Positions 45,771 to 54,392 of a stretch of 64,000 nt of DNA are shown piece by piece. Below the pieces are notes generated by a model that had not been told where the DNA came from, made no database searches, and saw nothing but the letters and a program-made list of their open reading frames with translations. Source of the DNA: Flavobacterium sp. W4I14 (lineage in GTDB: Bacteria; Bacteroidota; Bacteroidia; Sphingobacteriales; Sphingobacteriaceae); assembly GCA_030817875.1 (NCBI GenBank), contig JAUSZU010000001.1, positions 2,604,001-2,668,000 on the forward strand, in the 5' to 3' direction. Position 1 is the first letter of the stretch. Every line of letters starts with the position of its first letter. Made by a program: the position numbers and the translations under genes.

Positions 45771-45935
45771 TCACCGCTGTAAATTATTATCGAAACTCCT
45801 GGTAGTTGGTTTTGAAATTGCCTTAACTGTTTTATAAATTTCTAGGTCAAGAACACACCCTTTTGTATAAGTAACTTGTCCAAACGAGCTTACTGTTGTT
45901 AAGAGAAAGAAAATAAATAAAATTGTATTTTTCAT
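45771..45935 (-). CDS. Short secreted protein, hypothetical (maybe truncated)
   Basis: A 54-residue frame from ATG 45935 begins with a signal peptide (MKNTILFIFFLLTTVSSFGQ) and continues with about 34 residues containing one Cys. There is no recognisable domain. The size suggests a truncated secreted protein. It lies among decayed DNA and next to another hypothetical frame. Confidence 0.35.
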   Translation of the reverse strand: MKNTILFIFFLLTTVSSFGQVTYTKGCVLDLEIYKTVKAISKPTTRSFDNNLQR

Positions 45936-46052
45936 ATTGTTAAGTTTGTTTTCTACCGATAAGCATCCAAGTCGTGCCACCTACTCTCGTACTGACTAAA
46001 CCATTCTCTCAAAAATGTTTTCGCAAAGCTATCAGCTCCAATTATTAATAAT

Positions 46053-46355
46053 TTATTTCGCAATAATGTCCGCGTATTTAACTTCGTTAGCTTGTATGAC
46101 AACAATATCCTTTGAACTAAGGCCGTCCACCGAGATTTTGAAAGGCTGCTCAATTGGTATTTGAACCGATTCGCTGATGAATCGACGAGTTAAATAATCA
46201 AATTTAAGAAGGTCTTCAGAATAAATAAGTGATTGCGCGTACACCGAGGAAAAACCAGGAAACAATTCCATCGCTAAGAACGTTATCTTTAACACTCTTT
46301 TCGTTTTTTCTTGAACAACCCATTTAAAGTTTTTTATTTCATTTGAGAGAGCCAT
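46053..46355 (-). CDS. Hypothetical protein
   Basis: A 100-residue frame from ATG 46355 (a start 15 codons earlier is also open). The segment VLKITFLAMELFPGFSSVYA could be a signal or membrane helix, followed by a mixed region ending VQIPIEQPFKISVDGLSSKD and a short tail. No family is recognised. Reality of the gene is uncertain given the decayed surroundings. Confidence 0.3.
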   Translation of the reverse strand: MALSNEIKNFKWVVQEKTKRVLKITFLAMELFPGFSSVYAQSLIYSEDLLKFDYLTRRFISESVQIPIEQPFKISVDGLSSKDIVVIQANEVKYADIIAK

Positions 46356-46399
46356 ATCAATAAATGTCCGTTTGGTTTGATATAAATCTACGAACTTCA

Positions 46400-46920
46400 A
46401 CGCTGATTATGAATACCTAATTAACAGTATTTTACAAATAGGTAAAAGTTATAAAAAAGATGGGCTTAAATTTTTCCATTAATATAGTATAGCGGATGAA
46501 CTGCCAATTTAAATACATTTGTTGCTAAAGATACAGCAGGTGGCCGGCCAGCAGGAAAAAGCCAAATACAATCCGCCCTCCACTTAACCCAACCAAAAAT
46601 TATCAGCTCCACAACCTTTCTTCAACCCTCACCTTACAGCCCTAACCGACCTATCAAAAGGCAACATCAGATCCCCTGACCCTCCATGGCCTGAAAGGTG
46701 ATATTAAAAAAAAACTAAATTGATTAAATCACCTTTGATGCTTAAATTTGTTTAAAAGCGACCGGAAAACTGCCTATATCGAATAAGGATTTGAAAGAAT
46801 GTCCCATCAAAATTTAAAATTGACTTATCATGATTATCGGGAGAAGACTTAGTCACAAATCTAGGAAAGACCAACGTGTGAGCAAGAGGCCCGATAAGTT
46901 AGTGGTCAGCACAAATTAAA
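46400..46920. other. Gap upstream of the IS110 element
   Basis: This stretch has no convincing gene on either strand. It may include the left end of the IS110 element, whose boundary cannot be placed because the family lacks clear inverted repeats. Confidence 0.35.
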
Positions 46921-46921
46921 A

Positions 46922-46988
46922 GAACGGTCAGGTAAGTCAGAGCTTTTGCTAAGGTAAGACCTATATTGTAGAAAACGCCTGACCGTTC
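46922..46988 (+). ncRNA. Candidate IS110 bridge-RNA region (strong hairpin)
   Basis: Arms GAACGGTCAGG (46922-46932) and CCTGACCGTTC (46978-46988) pair perfectly over 11 bp around a 45-nt internal region. That region contains a smaller AGGT-AAG-ACCT hairpin. The structure ends 25 bases before the IS110 recombinase start. IS110-group elements (as opposed to IS1111) encode a structured guide RNA in the noncoding left end upstream of the recombinase. Position and structure fit; the target- and donor-binding loops have not been matched. Confidence 0.45.
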
Positions 46989-47013
46989 AAGATGGGAAAT
47001 AAAACCGTCACCT

Positions 47014-48066
47014 ATGGATGCACTGAATAAAACAAAAAGGTATGTCTATTTCATCGGGATCGACATATCAAAAGAAACCCTGGATATCGCCGTTATGGTT
47101 CAGGGATCTATTTTGGTCCACAATACCATCCCCAATGAACCAAAAGCGATCAGTGATCATATGCTACACCTGAAAGGTTCTTTAAAGTTTACCACCAGAA
47201 ATACCGTTGTTGGAATGGAAAATACAGGAATCTATGGCAATTACCTGATCAACAAACTGAAGACGCTTAAAATCGATACTGTCGTCGACTCTCCGCTTCG
47301 CATTAAAAATTCTTTGGGTTTAATCAGGGGCAAAACTGATAAAAAAGATGCAGAAAGAATCGCGCTCTACCTCTACAGGTCCAGAGATATATTAAGATTA
47401 AGGATACCAAGACGGCCGATCATCGAACAGCTGGCCGGTTTATCCACTTTGAGAAAGCGGTTACAATCCCTTCACATCGCTATGCGGGTGCCCTTAAAAG
47501 AAAACACAGGTTTTATAAAAAAAGGCCTTATTGAACAGAACAACAGACTTTGCTCCCGGAGTATCGATGCGCTTAGACTGGATATACAGGATGTTGAAGA
47601 TTCGATCGAGGCGACATGGAAAGCGGATGAAGAAACAAACCGCCTGATGACTTTGATGCAGTCAGTGCCCTGCGTTGGACCCGTGGTTGCACTGGAAATC
47701 CTCATCTGCACCAATGAATTTAAAAGTATAAGTACCATCAGAAAGTTCGCATCATACGCTGGAATAGCACCCTTCCCTTATAAATCGGGGACTACTGTCC
47801 ATAAGAAAACCCGGGTATCAAAGATCGCCAACAAAAAAATTAAAGCGCTGCTACATACCTCTGCCGTTCTGGCCAAAATGTTTATCCCGGATATCAAGGC
47901 TTACTATCACCGTAAAATGAACCTAGAGGGAAAACACAAGATGTCAGTACTCAATGCAATCCGGTTAAAAATCGCCGCAAGGGTATTTTCCTGTGTCAAA
48001 AACAACAGATTATACGAAAAAATACACGAATACAGACCTGCTAACGATCTTGCCCCGCCGATTTAA
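47014..48066 (+). CDS. IS110-family transposase (DEDD recombinase)
   Basis: A full-length 350-residue recombinase. The N-terminal RuvC-like domain carries the DEDD set: D17 in GIDISKETLD, E69 in GMENTG, and D109/D112 in GKTDKKDAERIA. The C-terminal Transposase_20 (IS116/IS110/IS902) domain has MQSVPCVGPVVALEILICT and RKFASYAGIAPFPYKSGT, and includes the conserved Ser region used in strand transfer. These enzymes work with a bridge RNA that pairs with target and donor DNA. The frame is intact, so the element may be active, unlike the nearby ISAon1 copy. Confidence 0.93.
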   Translation: MDALNKTKRYVYFIGIDISKETLDIAVMVQGSILVHNTIPNEPKAISDHMLHLKGSLKFTTRNTVVGMENTGIYGNYLINKLKTLKIDTVVDSPLRIKNSLGLIRGKTDKKDAERIALYLYRSRDILRLRIPRRPIIEQLAGLSTLRKRLQSLHIAMRVPLKENTGFIKKGLIEQNNRLCSRSIDALRLDIQDVEDSIEATWKADEETNRLMTLMQSVPCVGPVVALEILICTNEFKSISTIRKFASYAGIAPFPYKSGTTVHKKTRVSKIANKKIKALLHTSAVLAKMFIPDIKAYYHRKMNLEGKHKMSVLNAIRLKIAARVFSCVKNNRLYEKIHEYRPANDLAPPI

Positions 48067-48303
48067 CCAAGCAAGATCAATCAACCGGTTTGGTATTGGT
48101 TCAAAGAACTGTCTGGTGAGAAGGGAAAATGGAATTCCCTGTACCTTAACCCTAAAACACTGCACACTGGATCAGCATGGTGAAAATGCAAAAACCCATA
48201 ACCAAGGAATTATTTAAGCAGGTCAACCTGGAGGGCCGATCAAGAGTGCACAGCCAAAGCGCGCCTAAAGGTAGAAGTATTCTTCATTTTTAGGCTTTCA
48301 GGC
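48067..48303. other. Right flank of the IS110 recombinase gene
   Basis: About 240 bases after the recombinase stop with no gene. The right end of the IS110 element probably lies here. There is no obvious inverted repeat with the left flank, as expected for the family. Confidence 0.35.
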
Positions 48304-48420
48304 TCATACCCCGTCCATTACGATTTCCGCACCGGTAATATAAGCGGCAGCATCACCACAGAAGATGGTAACCATTTTGGCCACATCCTCAGATCTTCCG
48401 ATTTCGCCGAGCGAATGCGG
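48304..48420 (-). pseudogene. 3' fragment of a short-chain dehydrogenase gene
   Basis: On the minus strand the frame reads GEIGRSEDVAKMVTIFCGDA, then AAYITGAEIVMDGV and TGA (48304-48306). This is the C-terminal end of an SDR oxidoreductase (typical YITGxxxxVDGG). The rest of the gene is absent, so this is a decayed fragment left next to the IS110 element. Confidence 0.6.
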
Positions 48421-48459
48421 CCGATCATCCATTGGTTAATGCCTGCTAACTGTTCTCCG

Positions 48460-48585
48460 CTAAGCACCATTTCCTGCTTTTAGCTGCATTTTGGCAAGTT
48501 TGGCGTATTCGTTGAGATCAAGACCGTTGCGGATCAGGTAATATGGTTCTCCGGTTTCGGTCCGTTTTGTTTCTATTAGATCATC
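48460..48585 (-). pseudogene. Short gene remnant, unknown
   Basis: A minus-strand frame without a start codon reads DDLIETKRTETGEPYYLIRN, then GLDLNEYAKLAKMQLKAGNG and A before a TAG stop at 48460-48462. Composition looks protein-like. I recognise no family. It is bounded upstream by an in-frame stop, so it is at best a fragment. Confidence 0.25.
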
Positions 48586-48730
48586 GTTAGATCATTTACT
48601 ATTGGCTGCATCAATTTCAGCCCTTTTACCGTTATTTACATATTTCTCATTTTTTGTTGAATAGTTCTCTTCCACCTTTGCTCTCAGTTATACTGATGAC
48701 ATTCCAATCCTGTTACCTTTTCAATTATTA

Positions 48731-49444
48731 TCAGGTTGCGCTTATGGTTAATTCCCTAAGTTCGATTCTTGCGTTCCCAAGTACATCTTTAAATTCGGTT
48801 TCACTTTTAAAGCGAAGGTCCTTTAGGATCCGGCACTCGTAGTGTACATTAAAACTTTCTATTTCAAATGGCCAGGGCATTACAATCAGACGGTTTTCTT
48901 TTTGAAAAAACTGATAAGATACACCATTCGGTCCCCTGCTTATTTCTAATTTCCGCTCTTCGGGCGGGATCTGGCCCTGGCAGATAAGCAGCGAAAAAGC
49001 ATCGCAGAATTCCAGAAGTTCATATGCACGGTTAACCTCTGCAGTGTTGCTATCAGCCTCTTTCATCCATTTGCTTTCCAGTTTTTTAAGGACTGCAAGA
49101 TATGGCTTTGCAGCCGGCTCGCTTCCATGTGTGAAACCGATGTGCCTTGCAAACAATAAGGCGATAAAACGGCTTTTGCTCAACGCCATCTCAATCATCT
49201 GTCTGCAGGCATGCTCGTTAAAACAGGTCATCTTAAAGTCCATGGGCCCACCACTATCGGTGAGCAGCGGCCCGAGCTGAAATTCGTTGAAAACATCATC
49301 GTGTTCGGTCGTTGCGATAAGCGTTTCTACCCATCTCAAGGGCTGGTCAGAAATTTTCCATCGCGCACAGATCTGTCCGGCCAAAAGACCGTGAGCACGC
49401 TGGGTGATAATTTCCCAGCCATTTTCTGCGTAGTTAACAATCAA
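48731..49444 (-). CDS. DUF3891 family protein
   Basis: A 237-residue cytoplasmic protein. N-terminal ITQRAHGLLAGQICARW with a His, and LIATTEHDDVFNEFQLGPLL with an HDD, together resemble a metal-binding helical bundle of the HD type. CDAFSLLICQGQIPPEERKLE is the characteristic centre of DUF3891. The biochemical role of the family is unknown to me. It appears intact, flanked by degraded DNA on one side and a 400-base gap before the ECF sigma gene on the other. Confidence 0.8.
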   Translation of the reverse strand: MIVNYAENGWEIITQRAHGLLAGQICARWKISDQPLRWVETLIATTEHDDVFNEFQLGPLLTDSGGPMDFKMTCFNEHACRQMIEMALSKSRFIALLFARHIGFTHGSEPAAKPYLAVLKKLESKWMKEADSNTAEVNRAYELLEFCDAFSLLICQGQIPPEERKLEISRGPNGVSYQFFQKENRLIVMPWPFEIESFNVHYECRILKDLRFKSETEFKDVLGNARIELRELTISAT

Positions 49445-49845
49445 TCGGTTCTCTCCTCATAATATACCCTTAGTTTTTACAAACATTACTTATACCACTT
49501 CCGAACATTTCTGCCTGGCGGCGATGATCGGAATGGCATCAGCATGATCCTATAACTGTGTAAAAAGCCAGAAAGTTTGGTTCACTGTTAAAATCCATTT
49601 AGTAAAGCCTGTTCTGCCACTTGGGTGTTGCACAGCATGAAGTAGGTATGATAGGAAAGAACAGGGGGAATGATCAGTCTCTGCGGTACAAGGGATAACT
49701 TAACAGGTACCTGGATTATGCCCAAAGCACTACTGTTTAGCTGTCTAACCTGACCAATCTGAAACTCAATAAAAACTATTTCCCCGGATATCAGTTGTTA
49801 TAATACAAAAAAAAAGATTTTGGTAAAGGGAGATAATATTTTAAT
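49445..49845. other. Gap between the DUF3891 gene and the ECF sigma gene
   Basis: These divergent genes share a 400-base region that must hold both promoters. No TAnnTTTG match with proper spacing was found, and no conserved ORF or RNA is visible. Confidence 0.4.
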
Positions 49846-50346
49846 ATGGATTCAAAGGATTTTACCCAAGCTGCAGAGCGCCATTCACCGCAATTATTTA
49901 CGCAGGCATTAAAATTCACTAATGACGAGGAGGACGCTAAGGATCTTGTACAGGAAACCCTTATTAAAGGAGTACGCTTCTGCGACAGATTTGATAAGGG
50001 AACCAATTTAAAGGGATGGTTATATGTGATCATGAAAAACACATTTTATAACAATTGTGTAAGAGCCAAGCGGAAAAGCGAAATCATTTCAGATGAGGAT
50101 CTAACGAGTCCGAATTTAATGGAAAGTTCCACAAAAAATCTGGGCGAAACATCCTTTGCGCTTAATGATATCATGAAAGCCCTGGCCTCGATAAAACCTG
50201 AATACCGGATTGCATTTCAAAGGTATTTTGAAGGCTATAAGTACGATGAGATCGCTAAAGACCTCAATGTTCCATTGGGCACTGTTAAAACCTATATCCA
50301 CCAGGCGCGATCTGAGCTGAAAAAATACTTAAAAATGTACAGGTAA
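49846..50346 (+). CDS. ECF-type RNA polymerase sigma factor
   Basis: A 166-residue sigma-70 family protein. Region 2 (about 10-80) contains FTNDEEDAKDLVQETLIKG and GTNLKGWLYVIMKNTFYNN. Region 4 (about 108-162) contains IKPEYRIAFQRYFEGYKYDE and the HTH LNVPLGTVKTYIHQARSEL. Unlike the FecI-like factor at 2437 it has no FecR neighbour. Factors of this kind in Sphingobacteriaceae are often near single-domain response regulators and stress genes. A receiver-only protein follows 115 bases downstream on the same strand, so a stress-type signalling pair is plausible. Confidence 0.9.
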   Translation: MDSKDFTQAAERHSPQLFTQALKFTNDEEDAKDLVQETLIKGVRFCDRFDKGTNLKGWLYVIMKNTFYNNCVRAKRKSEIISDEDLTSPNLMESSTKNLGETSFALNDIMKALASIKPEYRIAFQRYFEGYKYDEIAKDLNVPLGTVKTYIHQARSELKKYLKMYR

Positions 50347-50461
50347 TACTGTATCGACCGCTTTGGCACGCTTAAAATAAGTATCTATCTGTTACGCTAC
50401 TAAAAATATAAAACAATTTCAGGCATTTACCGATTATTATACTAATAAGTTTGGTTAGGTT

Positions 50462-50827
50462 ATGGCAAAAAGAATATATGTCCTCGAAGATGATCAGGAC
50501 ATCAGGGATATCATAGAAATGATCCTTACCGGGGAAAAATATGAAGTGATAAGCTTTTCGAGCATCAGTGAATTCATGTCGAAGGACAGACATGATCAGG
50601 CAGATCTGTTCCTTCTTGATATCAGGTTGCCCGACGGTAACGGAATCAATGTATGTGAAAAGCTCAAGAAAGATTATAATACCGAAAAAATACCCGTGCT
50701 CATGATGAGCGCCCACTCGAGTCAGAACGAGGTACAAAATTCATGCGGAGCACAGGGTTTTATTGCTAAACCGTTTGATATATATAAGCTGATAGAGCAG
50801 GTTGGCCATAGCATCCGCCACAATTAA
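50462..50827 (+). CDS. Single-domain response regulator (receiver only)
   Basis: A 121-residue stand-alone receiver domain. Acidic pocket E9/D10/D11 (YVLEDDQDIRDI), phospho-acceptor D53 in LFLLDIRLPDGNG, S83 in VLMMSAHS and K103 in FIAKPFD. With no output domain it must act by protein contact or phosphorelay. The sequence TAAGTTTG at 50446-50453 matches a -7 box but lies only 8 bases before the ATG, which would make a nearly leaderless mRNA; no TTG is at the right distance, so I do not rely on it. A decayed histidine kinase fragment lies downstream in the opposite direction. Confidence 0.92.
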   Translation: MAKRIYVLEDDQDIRDIIEMILTGEKYEVISFSSISEFMSKDRHDQADLFLLDIRLPDGNGINVCEKLKKDYNTEKIPVLMMSAHSSQNEVQNSCGAQGFIAKPFDIYKLIEQVGHSIRHN

Positions 50828-50914
50828 CAAAAAATATGCTTGCCAGCTATGGAGCGTGAAATTTCCTAAAGAAAACATTGGTAATTTGATATGGCTGAAC
50901 AAAATATTGACTAG

Positions 50915-51090
50915 CTATTCTGACGGGGGAATAGTGTACCAAAAACCGGCGCCCTTTCCAGGTGAGCTGTCTACACCAATTGTCCCATTATGCTCTCTGA
51001 TTATTTCGGCCGAGATCTAGAGGCCGAGGCCTAAACCTGATACCTGTGCACCATGACTGTCTATACCCGAGGAATAGGCCTGGGTGACTT
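50915..51090 (-). pseudogene. C-terminal fragment of a histidine kinase with an in-frame TAG
   Basis: The minus strand reads AYSSGIDSHGAQVSGLGLGL, TAG, then ISAEIIREHNGTIGVDSSPG and KGAGFWYTIPPSE with a stop at 50915-50917. This is the G2-box end of a HATPase_c domain (GLGLGLYISxxII, HxGxIxVxSxxGxGxxFxxxIP). The usual Tyr/Ala codon after GLGLGL is replaced by TAG at about 51018. No 5' part of the kinase is present, so this is a fragment. Confidence 0.75.
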
Positions 51091-51128
51091 ACTGTCGAAT
51101 ACAAGTCTTTGTGTCCACGAATTTTCTA

Positions 51129-54086
51129 CTAACCAAAAGTTTCCCTCGCTTTGGCAATTGCAGCGGCCATGTCAATGCCCTCAGCTAAAACACCACTAAA
51201 AAGATCTCCCGTTTCACTCAACCTTTCCGGTGCATTATGGATGGTAAAATCGCGCATGGTAAGCCCGGGTTTTACTTCTTCCCAGCCAAGCGGCATAGAT
51301 ACGGTGGCGCCCGGTTTAGGTCTGAGGGAATACACGCCGGCAATGGTGGCACCTGGCCGGTTCTGCAAAAAATCGAGGTACATTTTTCCCTTGCGGTTAG
51401 AGATTATCCGCTCCAGGGTGGTATAGGATGGCAGTTCGCGGTGAACGAGTTTGACTACCACCTGGGCAAATAATTGCGATTGGTCATAGCTGTATTTTGC
51501 GCCGAGGGGGACATAGATGTGGATCCCGGTTGATCCTGAAGTTTTTGCATATGAAGGAACGCCCATACCATCAAGTACCGATTTGGTTACCCGAGCCGCT
51601 TCGATTACCTGTTCGAATGTATTTTTATCGGGATCAAGATCGATTACGCAGTAATCGGGATTATCGGGTGAAGTAACGCGGCTAAACCAAGGGTTCATTT
51701 CGATACAGCCTAAAGTGGCCATCCATAATAGCGTTGCGCGGTCATGCCCTAGCAAGTATTCCTTTCCCTCCCCTTTTTCATTGGTATGAGGCATAGTATG
51801 TGCCCATGACGGAGCGGTTTCAGCTACGTTTTTCTGATAGAAACTTTGCCCATGAATGCCGCCGGGAAAGCGGTTCAAAGACATTGGCCGGTCTATTAGA
51901 TAAGGAACCATATAGGGTGCAACCTTATCATAGTAATTGAACATGTCCCTTTTGCTTATCCCATCCTCTGGCCAGTAAAGTTTGTTCAGATGGGTAAACC
52001 TGATCAGTTGGCCGTCGATTTTTTTCTCTACCGTTTCGGCTTTGCCTTCGAGTAGTGGTTTTTCTGGCATCTTTCGTTTGAGGCCTATTTGTTTAATTGT
52101 TTTTTTAGGACTGATTTTGGATGAATTATTTTCTGTTTCCATTTTTTCAGTTTGATGATCGGCCTCTTCTATTATTTCGTTGGTGCCTGTAGCGATTTCC
52201 AGTACAACATCTTGGGAATTTTTATCCTCCCGTAATCCCTTGAAGGAAGCCTGGCGCAGCTTTCCATCCCGGCTGATTTCGGCAAACTCGACCTCACAGA
52301 CCAGCTCAGGAGATAACCAGGTCGGTTTTGCGCCCAATCTGCGCGGGCGGAACCTGGAGGGTTCGTCCACATCCGGCACGATATCGAAAGGGCATATTTT
52401 GGTTTCCAGAGGAGCAAAACGTTTCATTAGCGCTTTTTGCGACACATCATTAAAGCCAGTACCTACTTTGCCGATGTAACGCAGCACCCCGGAATAGTCA
52501 TATACGCCCAGGGCCAAAGCACTGAAAAATTTACCGGAATCTTCATTGCGTGTGTAACCGGCGATGATGACTTCCTGGCGGAGTTTGGCTTTAACCTTTA
52601 GCCAGTTGCGCGAGCGGATATCGCCGGTATAGGTGCTATCAGCTTTTTTGGCAATAATGCCTTCAAGTCCCATCCGTTTCGCTGTATCATAAAATGCCTC
52701 ACCATCTGCATCAAAAAAATGGCTGAGCCTTACAGTACCCTCCTCTCTGGGTAATACGGCTTCCAGAATGGCTCTTCTCTCTTTCAAAGTATATCCGGTC
52801 AACAGTTTTTTATTATACCAGATGATATCGAACACATAAAATACCAGGTTAAGTTTTTCTTCATCCCTCCAGTTCTGAAGAGCGCCGAAAACAGGCATGC
52901 CGATCTCATCCAGTACCACGATCTCTCCGTCCAGCACAATATCCATATCCCAGCCCTCAAATATTTTATTGATAGGAGAAAACTGCTCATACACCAGGTT
53001 GTTTCTCGATACCAGCGCTACCTTGCCTTTTTCTACAAAAGCCAGTGCGCGGTAGCCGTCCCATTTGATTTCGTATAACCATTCAGGATCATTAAAAGGC
53101 CTGTCTATCTGGGTAGCCTTCATTGCTTTGATTTCCCGGGGTATTTTTGCGTTGGGCGCCTTATCCAGTAGTTCCTGAATAGCATTACTGACAGCGAAGG
53201 CTGGTTTACTTTTGTCTTCGCTTTTAATGCCGGTCTTTTTGGCGCTTTTTTTCGCTTTATGCTTGTTTTCAGCTGTTTTATCAGCTTGGCTTTTGTCTTC
53301 AGTAACCCTGGAAGTTTCTCCGAGCGCGATCCAAACAGGCGCATGATCGCTGGATTTCTCCCAACCACGGACTTCTTTATCGACATCACCGTTTTGTAAC
53401 CGCGCTGCAAGAAGTGGATTTAGCAGAAAATGATCTAAACGCAGGCCGGCATCCCTGCCGTAAGCATTGCGCAGGTAATCCCAAAAAGTGTAAATGCGCT
53501 CATTCGGGTATAAGGTTCTGATTGCATCTGTCCATCCCTGATTTACGAGCGCAGCATAGGCTTTCCGGCTTTCTGTTCTAAACAGGGCATTGTCTTTATA
53601 CTTTTCTGGCTTGTAAGTATCCAGTTCGGTCGGCATCACGTTATAATCGCCTACCAGCATAACGGGAAGGCGTGTATTTAACAAGGTTTTAGCATGCTGG
53701 GCGAGCAGCGAGAACCAGTGCAGTTTATAATCGAATTTTGGTCCGGGATAAGGATTTCCGTTTGGAAGATACAGGCACCCAATTACCATACCAAAGGTAA
53801 AGCCTTCAATGTAGCGGCTATGGGTAAAGGTTTCATCTTCGCCGGGAAGATCATCGCGGAGTTTCCTAATAGGCTGTTTAGAGAGTATAGCTACACCGTT
53901 CCAGCTTTTTTCCCCGCGCCATATGGCATGGTAACCTGCATCTTGAATTGCTTTTTCGGGAAAATGGCGGCTTTCGCATTTGAGCTCCTGAAGGCATACC
54001 ACATCCGGCGCCGACTGTTTAAGCCAGCGCAGCAATATAGCCAGCCTGCCGTTTATGCCATTGATGTTGTAGGTAGCAACCTTCAT
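51129..54086 (-). CDS. ligD: Fusion of exonuclease III, ATP-dependent DNA ligase and LigD polymerase domains
   Basis: A 985-residue three-domain repair protein. Residues 1 to about 257 form an exonuclease III (XthA) domain: MKVATYNINGINGR, E34 in LQELK, GDYNVMPTELD with D147/N149, and SSDHAP with D247/H248. A Lys/Ala-rich linker follows (about 258-300). The ligase domain (about 305-620) has motif I EIKWDGYR with K341 as adenylation site, then LDGEIVVLD, GLEGIIAKK and the OB fold. A second linker leads to a LigD-type primase-polymerase domain (about 685-985) with FTHLNKLYWPEDGISKRDM and YCVIDLDPD catalytic aspartates. It lacks the 3'-phosphoesterase domain of classical LigD; the nuclease takes its place. 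It should process, fill and seal DNA ends or abasic sites. Confidence 0.9.
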   Translation of the reverse strand: MKVATYNINGINGRLAILLRWLKQSAPDVVCLQELKCESRHFPEKAIQDAGYHAIWRGEKSWNGVAILSKQPIRKLRDDLPGEDETFTHSRYIEGFTFGMVIGCLYLPNGNPYPGPKFDYKLHWFSLLAQHAKTLLNTRLPVMLVGDYNVMPTELDTYKPEKYKDNALFRTESRKAYAALVNQGWTDAIRTLYPNERIYTFWDYLRNAYGRDAGLRLDHFLLNPLLAARLQNGDVDKEVRGWEKSSDHAPVWIALGETSRVTEDKSQADKTAENKHKAKKSAKKTGIKSEDKSKPAFAVSNAIQELLDKAPNAKIPREIKAMKATQIDRPFNDPEWLYEIKWDGYRALAFVEKGKVALVSRNNLVYEQFSPINKIFEGWDMDIVLDGEIVVLDEIGMPVFGALQNWRDEEKLNLVFYVFDIIWYNKKLLTGYTLKERRAILEAVLPREEGTVRLSHFFDADGEAFYDTAKRMGLEGIIAKKADSTYTGDIRSRNWLKVKAKLRQEVIIAGYTRNEDSGKFFSALALGVYDYSGVLRYIGKVGTGFNDVSQKALMKRFAPLETKICPFDIVPDVDEPSRFRPRRLGAKPTWLSPELVCEVEFAEISRDGKLRQASFKGLREDKNSQDVVLEIATGTNEIIEEADHQTEKMETENNSSKISPKKTIKQIGLKRKMPEKPLLEGKAETVEKKIDGQLIRFTHLNKLYWPEDGISKRDMFNYYDKVAPYMVPYLIDRPMSLNRFPGGIHGQSFYQKNVAETAPSWAHTMPHTNEKGEGKEYLLGHDRATLLWMATLGCIEMNPWFSRVTSPDNPDYCVIDLDPDKNTFEQVIEAARVTKSVLDGMGVPSYAKTSGSTGIHIYVPLGAKYSYDQSQLFAQVVVKLVHRELPSYTTLERIISNRKGKMYLDFLQNRPGATIAGVYSLRPKPGATVSMPLGWEEVKPGLTMRDFTIHNAPERLSETGDLFSGVLAEGIDMAAAIAKARETFG

Positions 54087-54104
54087 TTCAAATCTCTAAA
54101 GACC

Positions 54105-54127
54105 AAAAAACCCCTTTCGGGGCTTTT
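54105..54127 (-). terminator. Intrinsic terminator between the DUF3606 gene and the fusion ligase gene
   Basis: CCCC-TTTC-GGGG at 54111-54122, read on the minus strand as GCCCCGAAAGGGGTTTTTT. It begins right after the stop of the small gene (54128-54130) and ends before the ATG of the fusion protein at 54086, so the two minus-strand genes are probably separate units or joined only by read-through. Confidence 0.65.
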
Positions 54128-54286
54128 CTATTTAACTTTCTTTTCGATATCTTTCCGCTGGTTGGACCCGCTTTTCTTGGCATTCTTAATTTCAGACGGT
54201 TTTACATCGAGTTTATCTGCTTCGTATCTGATTTCATGATCCTGGTTGGAAACAGAATTCCTTTCCACTTTTGTTCCTCTTGGCAT
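54128..54286 (-). CDS. Small DUF3606-like protein
   Basis: A 52-residue basic protein starting MPRGTKVERNSVSNQDHEIR and continuing YEADKLDVKPSEIKNAKKSG with a Lys-rich end. The pattern of a helix (HEIRYEADKL), DVKPSEIKNA, then a G-rich turn matches DUF3606, small proteins of unknown function found near stress and repair genes. It lies between the two LigD-type genes and ends at a clear terminator. A nucleic-acid-binding role is conceivable from its charge but unproven. Confidence 0.65.
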   Translation of the reverse strand: MPRGTKVERNSVSNQDHEIRYEADKLDVKPSEIKNAKKSGSNQRKDIEKKVK

Positions 54287-54392
54287 AATTAAAAAATTTA
54301 GGTGAATGTTCTATATAACAGCTTTTCTCGGCTATAGTTTTATTGATTATGAACTTAACAGGCCGTAAATAAAAACCAAATGGGCATTGGCT

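Noticed and set aside
50446..50453. TAAGTTTG as promoter of the receiver gene
   Set aside because: The -7 match lies only 8 bases before the ATG and has no TTG at the right distance.
51129..54086. Phosphoesterase domain in the XthA-Lig-Pol fusion
   Set aside because: No HxHYDFRLE-type motif is present; the region between ligase and polymerase is only a charged linker.
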